Source of the DNA: an uncultured Lachnospiraceae bacterium
GTDB taxonomy: Bacteria > Bacillota > Clostridia > Lachnospirales > Lachnospiraceae
DNA: 37,412 nt
Assembly: GCA_905235415.1 (NCBI GenBank)
Contig: CAJOKX010000032.1
Location: 1 to 37,412 of the forward strand
Reading direction: 5' to 3'
Below the pieces are notes generated by a model. The model saw only the letters and a program-made list of their open reading frames with translations, was not told the origin of the DNA and searched no databases. Below are positions 17,626-25,443 of this stretch, piece after piece. How positions within the stretch are numbered: the first letter of the stretch is position 1; every line of letters starts with the position of its first letter. The position numbers and the translations under genes were made by a program.

Positions 17626-18192
17626 TCAGCGCCCGAACCGCATATTCGCGGGGGCGCTGTCTGCAAAGCGGATCTCCTCGAAGCGGAAGGATCCGCCTTC
17701 GCCCACCGGAGACTGCGCCAGGATCCCAAGGCGTACGGTCTTTGGAAGCTCGGTGGCAAGGATCCTAACGAATGTCCAGTTCGTTCCGTCTTCAGAATAC
17801 TGGACAGAGACGGTCTGATCGCTGCGGCACATCTGCAGCCAGACCGTTTTTCCTGCGATGCGCACCGAATTGGCGTCGTCGGAGCGGCCGTTTGTCATGA
17901 CGGTGACCACCGCGCTCTCGCCCTCCTCTGTACACTCAAAGCAGGCCTTGCTCCACAAAGTATCATTGGCATAAGCAAGCAGGCAGCAGGCGTCGTATGT
18001 GGAAAGGAATTCGTGGGAGACCTTCGCTGAAAATGTGAAATCCCCGGTTACTTCCTCCGCCAGGTAGACGGCGTTGGACACGACCGTTCCGGACAGCGGA
18101 TCCACGACAAGATCAGATGCCGGTTTGGCTGTCAGCAGATATCCATTGTCCAGACGGGTGAATTCTGCACCGTTAAATGGGGTAAAGTTCAT
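17626..18192 (-). CDS. DUF1349 (concanavalin-like) protein
   Basis: FSAKVSHEFLSTYDACCLLAYANDTLWSKACFECTEEGESAVVTVMTNGRSDDANS is characteristic of the DUF1349 family. Confidence 0.85.
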   Translation of the reverse strand: MNFTPFNGAEFTRLDNGYLLTAKPASDLVVDPLSGTVVSNAVYLAEEVTGDFTFSAKVSHEFLSTYDACCLLAYANDTLWSKACFECTEEGESAVVTVMTNGRSDDANSVRIAGKTVWLQMCRSDQTVSVQYSEDGTNWTFVRILATELPKTVRLGILAQSPVGEGGSFRFEEIRFADSAPANMRFGR

Positions 18193-18394
18193 AGCAGTCC
18201 TCCTTTGTTTCCTTTGTTTCATCATAATGATACAGTCAGGTTCATTTTTATACCCTGTTCAGACTGTAGCATGACTCCTGCAGGGAGGCAATCGTTCTGT
18301 CTTCCCTCCTGACACAAAAATGCTGGTGCAGTCGGGAAGATCCTGTTATGATGACAGCATGCAGTTTTTATGGAGTCTGATGGAGGGACGCAAA

Positions 18395-18577
18395 ATGGCT
18401 AAAAATGACAGATTTGAAAAAGTGTATTCGCAGGGTAAGGTGGATATCGTCGAGATATGGATCGATAAGGAAACCGGCGTCAACTATATGTGCCGCGTTG
18501 CCGGCTACGCAGGCGGGCTGACCGTTTTACTGGACAAAGACGGCAATCCGGTCATCTCTCCCGTTAAGGACCGGTAA
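18395..18577 (+). CDS. Small DUF6440-like protein
   Basis: MAKNDRFEKVYSQGKVDIVEIWIDKETGVNYMCRVAGYAGGLTVLLDKDGNPVI; GGAGGG upstream. Confidence 0.8.
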   Translation: MAKNDRFEKVYSQGKVDIVEIWIDKETGVNYMCRVAGYAGGLTVLLDKDGNPVISPVKDR

Positions 18578-18653
18578 GATCTTATTCAAGAGCGCCTCGG
18601 CCCTCTTGCCGCGCCGCGCTCGGTGCGTTAGCACCATCTTCCTTAAAACACAG

Positions 18654-18689
18654 CAAAGCCGCCGCTCCTTTCCGGAGACGGCGGCTTTG
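18654..18689. terminator. Bidirectional terminator
   Basis: CAAAGCCGCC...CCTTTCCGG...GGCGGCTTTG between convergent genes. Confidence 0.85.
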
Positions 18690-18720
18690 TATCGTTTTTT
18701 TCAGATCCCGGACTGCAGAA

Positions 18721-19086
18721 TTACTTCTTCTGCTCCAGCTTCGCCCCGGCCTTCCTGACATTGTGCACCGCGACGAATGCGATGAGGTTCAGGACGATGG
18801 CGATGACAGATGTGACGACGATGATCGTCGTCGCTTTGCCCCGGACCACAGTGATAATCAGCTCGGCTGCAGAGAGAATCAGGCTGATGAGGATGACCAG
18901 CCATGCGCCGAATGCTTTCTTTGCGTCCTTTGCGGCAACAAACAGTAAAATACCGGACAGCAGCGCGACTGCCATGCCGACCCATGCACCAATACCTCCG
19001 CCCTGGTAACCGGATCCTGCAAAGAAGACCGCCTCTACCAGCTCGAAAACTGCGAACAACATCAATATTTTCTGACTCTTAGACAT
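18721..19086 (-). CDS. Four-TM membrane protein of unknown function
   Basis: 121-aa ORF with evenly spaced hydrophobic segments and a sensible start. Confidence 0.75.
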   Translation of the reverse strand: MSKSQKILMLFAVFELVEAVFFAGSGYQGGGIGAWVGMAVALLSGILLFVAAKDAKKAFGAWLVILISLILSAAELIITVVRGKATTIIVVTSVIAIVLNLIAFVAVHNVRKAGAKLEQKK

Positions 19087-19302
19087 CTGATTTCTCCTGT
19101 TCTGAAAACGGACACCATCTCCGCGTGCACATCGTTTTGCAGCAGATGTGTCTGTATCTTTCTCTTTCTGAATATATCTGCCTCTGCATTTTTATAACAC
19201 TTCAGAGCATGTCCGTAAAGGTTTTTCGGATCCGGGGTTGGACATTTCCCTAATTCGGTAGATAATGAGTGTGCAAGCGTATTACATCACGAGAGGGCTG
19301 CC

Positions 19303-19872
19303 ATGCGTGAATTCTTCCTGTATATCATCGCCACCCTGATCACACCCGGTCCCAATACGATCATCTCTTTCAGCAACGGACTCCGGTATGGCGTCCGGAA
19401 AGGGATCCGGTTCAACCTGGGGGCATTTTCGGGCTTTTCCTTTCTGATGCTTTTCTGCCTCCTGTGTTCGAGAACCATCTACCGGATCATCCCGCATATC
19501 CGCCCTGTCATGTCCGTCCTCGGCGCCGCATATATGCTGTACCAGGCATACCGGTGTCTGAAGGGCTCTGCCATCTCCGCGGACGCATCCTCCACTGCCG
19601 GCTTTAAAGAAGGCTTTCTGCTTCAGTTTGTCAATGTGAAGGCGATCCTGTTCGGAATCACGGCGATGTCCGGCTATATTGTGCCGATGGTCCCGTCCCT
19701 CGCGCTGCAGTGTCTGTTTGCGATCATCCTTGCCCTGACAGCCTTTCTGTGCGCCGTACTGTGGCTGATCGCAGGCGCATTTACAGGACGCGCCGCGCCG
19801 CTCAAGGGAAAATACATCAATTATATCTCCGGCGTACTGCTCATTTACTGCGCATTCCGCCTGCTGCAATAA
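19303..19872 (+). CDS. LysE-family transporter
   Basis: ATLITPGPNTIISFSNGLRYGVRKGIRFNLGAFSGF: LysE/RhtB N-terminal signature. Confidence 0.9.
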   Translation: MREFFLYIIATLITPGPNTIISFSNGLRYGVRKGIRFNLGAFSGFSFLMLFCLLCSRTIYRIIPHIRPVMSVLGAAYMLYQAYRCLKGSAISADASSTAGFKEGFLLQFVNVKAILFGITAMSGYIVPMVPSLALQCLFAIILALTAFLCAVLWLIAGAFTGRAAPLKGKYINYISGVLLIYCAFRLLQ

Positions 19873-19901
19873 CCGTTCAGAGAACAGAAAGGAAATGTGT
19901 T

Positions 19902-21056
19902 TTGATTCATTCATTAACAGATGACGATATCCGTATGCTGACTCAGTTCCGGCATGATCTGCATCAGAATCCGGAGCTGTCAGGCCGGGAGTACAGGACA
20001 ACCGAAAAGATCCGCGCCTTTCTGTCCGGTATTCCGGACTGCGAGATCATCGATCTGAGCGTGAAAACGGGCCTCGCCGCGCGGATCCCCGGATCCCTGC
20101 CCCGCGAGGTGATGCTCCGGGCGGATATCGACGCGCTCCCGCAGACGGAGTGCACGGATATCTCCTGGAAGTCCTCTGTGCCCGGCGTGATGCATGCATG
20201 CGGGCACGATCTGCATACAGCGACACTGTGCGGCGCCGCCCTGCTGCTTGGCAGGATGAAGCGCTCGGGATATCCCCTCCCGACAACAGACCTGGTGTTT
20301 CAGCCTGCCGAAGAGGGTACGACGGGTGCAAGGATGCTGATTGACGCCGGACTGTTTGACCGGATCCATCCGGACGTATGCTTTGGCATGCACAACTGGC
20401 CTTCCGTAGAGGTCGGCAACGCCGTGTGCCGGGAAGGCGCCCTGATGTCCGCGAAGAGAAACCTGGACATCCTTGTCCGCGGGCGAGGCGGACATGGTTC
20501 CATGCCGCACCTGCACGCGGACCCGATCGTCTGCGCGGCAGCCATCATCCAGTCCCTGCAGAGTATCCTCAGCAGGAATGTCGATCCGCTTGAGACCGGG
20601 ATCCTTACCATCCACCAGATTGAGGGCGGATGCCCTGCGAATCTTGTCGCAGACCAGGTCCGGATGAAGGCAACCGTACGCTCGCTGTCGGACACGGTTC
20701 TGGACCGCATGATCGAACGCGTGGAAACGATTGTTGAAGACACGGCGAAGGCGTATGAATGCAGGGGCGAACTGATCTGGAAAGAACGGATCCCTGCTGT
20801 CTGGAATTCCCCTGAGATGACGAAGGAAGCGATTCGCCATGCGCGCAGCTGCGGACTGACTCTTGTGGACGCGCCGCCCTCCCTGGCCAGCGAAGACTTC
20901 GCACTGTACAGAAACTATGTCCCGTCCTTCTTCTTCTGGATCGGGAGCCGGCGGGCGGGTTCAGACCTCCATGAACTGCACACGCCGCAGTTTTTCGCAG
21001 ATGACAGCGCCATCGCATATGCGGCGCAGCTGTATGCAGAATGTGCCTGCGGGTAA
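19902..21056 (+). CDS. M20-family amidohydrolase/peptidase
   Basis: FRHDLHQNPELSGREYRT, MHACGHDLHTATLCGAA, VFQPAEEGTTGARMLIDAG, GMHNWPSVEVG. TTG start at 19902 inferred. Confidence 0.93.
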   Translation: MIHSLTDDDIRMLTQFRHDLHQNPELSGREYRTTEKIRAFLSGIPDCEIIDLSVKTGLAARIPGSLPREVMLRADIDALPQTECTDISWKSSVPGVMHACGHDLHTATLCGAALLLGRMKRSGYPLPTTDLVFQPAEEGTTGARMLIDAGLFDRIHPDVCFGMHNWPSVEVGNAVCREGALMSAKRNLDILVRGRGGHGSMPHLHADPIVCAAAIIQSLQSILSRNVDPLETGILTIHQIEGGCPANLVADQVRMKATVRSLSDTVLDRMIERVETIVEDTAKAYECRGELIWKERIPAVWNSPEMTKEAIRHARSCGLTLVDAPPSLASEDFALYRNYVPSFFFWIGSRRAGSDLHELHTPQFFADDSAIAYAAQLYAECACG

Positions 21057-21082
21057 AGGGATCCTCCCCTTTTCCCCTTTTC

Positions 21083-21267
21083 GTTACAGTTCACAGGCCA
21101 GCCAACTCTGCTTTGAGTTTGTGGGCACACTGAAAACACGTTGCCTACCTTCGCTTTGCATCGGTTGCATTGCAGCCACTCGCAAAGCTTAGTCGGCTGC
21201 CTATGGTTTTCAGTTGTGCCCACAGAACTCCATGCAGAAGGTCGGAGGCTGGTCTGTGAACTGTAAC
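21083..21267. repeat. 185-bp long imperfect palindrome (MITE-like or structured RNA element)
   Basis: 21-bp terminal arms GTTACAGTTCACAGGCCAGCC / GGCTGGTCTGTGAACTGTAAC (one G.T), then TGTGGGCACACTGAAAAC / GTTTTCAGTTGTGCCCACA, then GCTTTGC/GCAAAGC and GGTTGC/GCAGCC. Confidence 0.9.
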
Positions 21268-21405
21268 CCCTTCTCCGATCTTTTTTCTGAATTCCGTGGA
21301 TTTTTATGCCGGACAGCGTATAATGCAATCGAGACATGAAGTTGATAAACAATTGTCAATGTAATCCATCCACCGGCAAGGACCGGGCAGGAAAGAAAAG
21401 GAGAA

Positions 21406-22212
21406 ATGAAAATGAAAAAGACACTTGGTATCCTGATGGCTGGCGTTCTGGCTGCATCTGCAGCAATGACCTCCTTCGCGGCGCCTCTTGGCGAATACGA
21501 CCCCAATGACGTAATGGAGCAGCTTCAGTCGGGTGATGAAGTGGCAGAAGATGTAAGCGGACAGGCTTTAAACGGCGTTACCTGCCTGACTGAGATGCTT
21601 GCCTTCGCCGGCGCCATCAACGCAGATGACGATCAGAAGGCGGCGCTTTCCAGTTATGTGGAAGCCAATGACAACACGCTGGCAGACGACTCTCTGGATA
21701 CTTCACAGAAGCTCGGTCTGTGCGCCTGCAATATGCTCCTGACACTGGACGTCATTGCCAGAGAAGCAGATCCGAACAGTGCGCATGCCGACGAGATCCA
21801 GAATCTGATGGAAACCTTCCATACTGCAGATGACGCCACCACCACCGGCGACGAGCAGTATGCCAATGCGCTGCGTTTCTCCGCCTATATGGCTGCGACT
21901 GCCGCAACGGTCTGCGCCCCGACAGAGGACCTGGCCCGGCAGCTCTCTGACGGAGTTGAAGACTTCAACAAGGAATTTGACGCCGCACAGGGAGATGAAC
22001 AGCTCCAGGTCTCTTCAAAGTGGCTGTATAAAATGATCGGTGCGCTTGTCAAGCTTCAGAACAGCAATAACGCGGAAGCGATCGATTCGTTCACCGAACA
22101 TGCAGAAGCGGAAGTAGAGTCTGCACAGGGTCCGAAGCAGGCATCCATCACCTGGCTGTACAATGCAGTCCGTGCTGCCAGCGGCCTTGCAGGCAACATC
22201 AGCGCAGACTGA
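21406..22212 (+). CDS. Secreted alpha-helical protein of unknown function
   Basis: Signal peptide MKMKKTLGILMAGVLAASAAMTSFAAP; internal duplication-like SSKWLYKMIGALVKLQ / SITWLYNAVRAASGL. Confidence 0.8.
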   Translation: MKMKKTLGILMAGVLAASAAMTSFAAPLGEYDPNDVMEQLQSGDEVAEDVSGQALNGVTCLTEMLAFAGAINADDDQKAALSSYVEANDNTLADDSLDTSQKLGLCACNMLLTLDVIAREADPNSAHADEIQNLMETFHTADDATTTGDEQYANALRFSAYMAATAATVCAPTEDLARQLSDGVEDFNKEFDAAQGDEQLQVSSKWLYKMIGALVKLQNSNNAEAIDSFTEHAEAEVESAQGPKQASITWLYNAVRAASGLAGNISAD

Positions 22213-22243
22213 TCTCAGACAGACAACTGCACAGACAATGACA

Positions 22244-22274
22244 AAGGGTCAGCTCCCCGCGGGGGCTGACCCTT
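22244..22274. terminator. Bidirectional terminator
   Basis: AAGGGTCAGC-TCCCCGCGGGG-GCTGACCCTT between convergent genes. Confidence 0.9.
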
Positions 22275-22298
22275 GATCGCAGCACGATCTGCTATTCT

Positions 22299-25200
22299 TT
22301 ACTTTGCAGCTGCCTTTTTCTTCTTCTTCCAGCGGATCAGGACGAGCGCCAGCAGGAGGATGATCACCGCCGCTGCTGCTGCGTCTGCTCCGTAGAAGAG
22401 CTTCTGCATGTTGGTCAGGCCGCCTTCGGTCTGCTCGTTGATGGTGTAGTATCCGCTGTTGCCGACCGTGTACAGGATGTTCTTGCTGGCCTGGCGCATC
22501 GCAAGGAGTGCGGTCGCGCTCTGATCGGACAGGACGTTCGTCTCCGCCCCGTTGAATCCGAGCATCAGGTCGTTTCCGTTGCGGATGCAGTGATCGGTGA
22601 TCATGTATCCGTAGGAACCGTCATAGTCGGTCTCGACCATGCCGACATATCCCCACTCGCCGCGCAGGACGTTGTTCAGCAGATTGCTGTTCGCGCAGGA
22701 GGGCTCTGTGCCGATCCAGTTGAAGGAGGACATGGTCGCAAGGGCCGTTCCCTCGTAGTTCTTGACTGCCAGCTCAAACGGCTTGAGGTAGATCTCGCGG
22801 ATGGTCTGCTCCGGCGCGTAGGTCAGCAGGAAGGAGCAGCGGTTGGTCTCCTGGTCGTTCAGGGCGAAATGCTTGATGTAGGGATAGACGCCCTTCGTGG
22901 AGGCACCGTTGATCTCATTGGCCGCAAACAGGCCTGCAAGGACACTGTCCTCGGAGTAGTACTCGAAGTTGCGTCCCGCAAATGCGCTGCGGTGCATGTT
23001 CATGGCCGGGCCGTACCAGCCGTAGTTGTTGGCGTCGGCGTATTCCTGTCCCATGGAGGTTCCGATCTCATAGGCGACATCCTTGCTCCAGGTCTGTGCC
23101 ATCAGCACTTCTGACGGATACGCGCTTCCATAGGCGCCGGTAATGAAGTTGCTCAGGCCTGCAGGTCCGTCACAGTCAGAGGTTCCGACCTTTCCGACGG
23201 AATCCACGGCAACGGTCTGCCAGCCGCCGACGTTGATCAGGGATGCCATCTCGTCGAAACTCATCTGGTCGAGCAGCTGATCCCACATCGGATCGTCATA
23301 ATCCTTGCCGGTCAGATCCGCCAGCTTCAGGCCGTTCTTCTCACCCGTCTTGGGCATCTCATCTGCATCATTGTTATATTTCGTTCCGTCGTAGGTGCCC
23401 CAGGAATACTCTTCGATCTTCGCGCGGGTCGCATCGTCCATCTCAGAATCGGCATCCTCCAGAACGCGTCCGCAGGTCTGCGCATAGTTGGCAAACGCAC
23501 CGGCGCGGGAAAGGACTTCGAAGTCTCCTCTTGCATAGTCCTGGAACTGGTTCGTGGCAACCGTCTTGTCGCTCTCGCGGCCGTCCTTGCTGTAGTCCAC
23601 ATCCTCTGCAACCGTGAAGGTCTCTTCCGCCAGGACGGTGTGGGAATCGGAGCGCACGGAGATCGTATAGTCACCCGCTTCCAGGATGTATCCGCCGCCG
23701 TCGATCCGGACGCCTTCGGAGTCGTAAGATGCAAGGTCTTCCTTCTTCAGTTCAAAATGAATCGTCTCAGACTCTCCTGCCTTCAGGGAGCCGGTCTTAC
23801 CGAAGTCGATCAGGTTGACGGATGCTTTCTCGATGCCGCCGTCGGCGTAAGGCGGAGTGAAATAAACCTCCACAACCTCTCTGCCTTCCGTATCGCCGGT
23901 GTTGGTGACGGTCACGTCGAAGGATACGGTCTTGTCATCGTCTGCAAAGTTCTCAATCTTCTGCTCAAAGGTTGTGTAGCTCAGGCCGTATCCGAACGGG
24001 TACTGCACTTCATCCTCATAGGTGATCGCACCATCGTCGGATGCAGTCTCATAGTACTTGTAGCCGACATAGATGCCTTCCACATAGTTTGCGAAAGCGA
24101 TGTTGCCTTCATAAGCGCCGTCCGCCGCCGCGATCGCCTGCTTCAGGTCGTCCACATTGGTAAATGCATGATTGCCGATGTTGTTGATATACGGCGTGTT
24201 CATCAGGTCCTTCACAAAGGTATCGACCGTACGGCCGGAAGGATTGACTGCGCCGCTCATGATCTCGCCCAGTGCCGAAAAGCCGGTGATGCCTGCGCCC
24301 GGAGCCAGGAGAACCGCTTTGATCTGCTCGTATTCATCCACCCAGCCAAGCTCCATGGCGTTGTTGGCGTTGATGATGACGATGACATCGTCGAACTCGG
24401 AGCAGACCTTCTCAATCAGGTTCTCTTCCGTGACGGACAGTTCCAGATAGGACTCGCCCTCTTCAAAATCGTCATAGGCGCCGTTGTTGGTGTAGGACGC
24501 CTGCATGTAGTTGTAGTTGGAAGGCGCCGCAGACACCTGCGCTGCCGGATTGTAAGTGCCGTTGATCACGGAATACATGTCCATGGGAAGGTCGGCGCCC
24601 TCTCCGCCGGAACGTCCGATCACGACCACTGCTGTGTCGGAGAACTCCTTCGTCGCCCCGATCAGGTCATCATTGTAGACGCTCACGGGCGGTTCCGGAA
24701 TGGTCCAGTCCTGGGACGCCATCGCGATCGTCGGACGCTCCGCCCGGTATTCGCGGTACATGGCGCTCAGGCCGTCGTTGGTTTCAAAGCCTGCATTCTT
24801 CAGGGACTGCAGAATGCTGACAGCGGTTGAAGAATCGGAGGATCCTGAACCGGTGCCGCCATAGAGCGGATTGGTGGAAGCCCACCCGAATACATTCAGC
24901 TTCTTTGTATCTGTCAGCGGAAGAAGACCGTCGTTCTTGAGCAGGACGATGCCCTCTTCACCGACCTTCTGCACGGTTTGGCGGCTCTGCTCAACCGTTT
25001 CCTCAGAAAGCTCCACTTTGGATGCATTCAGGTATCCGGCCACGTTGTTGTACATGGGGCCGAAGCAGACCGCGTTGACGATGCCGACCAGCGCGGCCAG
25101 GCCGCCCAGTCCGGCGATCCAGCGGATTACATGTCTGTTTCCCTTTTTGGCAAAATGCGCCAGAATCATTACGACAATGACTGCAATAACGATTGCGATC

Positions 25201-25310
25201 GCTGCCCAGATATACCCTGAAAGCATCGTCAGGTATGAGAGCAGGTCCGCCTCACTGACGCCCATCGGTGCAACGATCGGATAGATCAGCGAGCTTAAGA
25301 ATTGTGTCAT
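22299..25310 (-). CDS. Membrane-anchored GH3 beta-glucosidase-type enzyme with permuted domain order
   Basis: N-terminal TMs, then GH3_C-like EEGIVLLKNDGLLPL, FnIII-like region, then GH3_N-like CDGPAGL...KHFALNDQETNR...GMVETDYDG, then a C-terminal TM. SD GGAGGGG at the MTQF start. Confidence 0.85.
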   Translation of the reverse strand: MTQFLSSLIYPIVAPMGVSEADLLSYLTMLSGYIWAAIAIVIAVIVVMILAHFAKKGNRHVIRWIAGLGGLAALVGIVNAVCFGPMYNNVAGYLNASKVELSEETVEQSRQTVQKVGEEGIVLLKNDGLLPLTDTKKLNVFGWASTNPLYGGTGSGSSDSSTAVSILQSLKNAGFETNDGLSAMYREYRAERPTIAMASQDWTIPEPPVSVYNDDLIGATKEFSDTAVVVIGRSGGEGADLPMDMYSVINGTYNPAAQVSAAPSNYNYMQASYTNNGAYDDFEEGESYLELSVTEENLIEKVCSEFDDVIVIINANNAMELGWVDEYEQIKAVLLAPGAGITGFSALGEIMSGAVNPSGRTVDTFVKDLMNTPYINNIGNHAFTNVDDLKQAIAAADGAYEGNIAFANYVEGIYVGYKYYETASDDGAITYEDEVQYPFGYGLSYTTFEQKIENFADDDKTVSFDVTVTNTGDTEGREVVEVYFTPPYADGGIEKASVNLIDFGKTGSLKAGESETIHFELKKEDLASYDSEGVRIDGGGYILEAGDYTISVRSDSHTVLAEETFTVAEDVDYSKDGRESDKTVATNQFQDYARGDFEVLSRAGAFANYAQTCGRVLEDADSEMDDATRAKIEEYSWGTYDGTKYNNDADEMPKTGEKNGLKLADLTGKDYDDPMWDQLLDQMSFDEMASLINVGGWQTVAVDSVGKVGTSDCDGPAGLSNFITGAYGSAYPSEVLMAQTWSKDVAYEIGTSMGQEYADANNYGWYGPAMNMHRSAFAGRNFEYYSEDSVLAGLFAANEINGASTKGVYPYIKHFALNDQETNRCSFLLTYAPEQTIREIYLKPFELAVKNYEGTALATMSSFNWIGTEPSCANSNLLNNVLRGEWGYVGMVETDYDGSYGYMITDHCIRNGNDLMLGFNGAETNVLSDQSATALLAMRQASKNILYTVGNSGYYTINEQTEGGLTNMQKLFYGADAAAAAVIILLLALVLIRWKKKKKAAAK

Positions 25311-25381
25311 TTCTACCCCTCCTGGTTTGTGCAATGGATCCGGTCCGTCTGATGCCGGACCGTTTCCGTCTTCCGGTTCGA

Positions 25382-25407
25382 CGCAGGACCCGTGCGCGGG
25401 TCCTGCG
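25382..25407. terminator. Strong hairpin between two GH3 genes (no U-tract)
   Basis: CGCAGGACCCG-TGCG-CGGGTCCTGCG perfect arms. Confidence 0.6.
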
Positions 25408-25443
25408 CATTCTCAGATTTCATCAGCGTGTGCGCGCCTTCAC

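Noticed and set aside
23640-24830. 396-aa plus-strand ORF antisense to the membrane GH3
   Set aside because: Val/Asp/Arg-rich antisense artefact.
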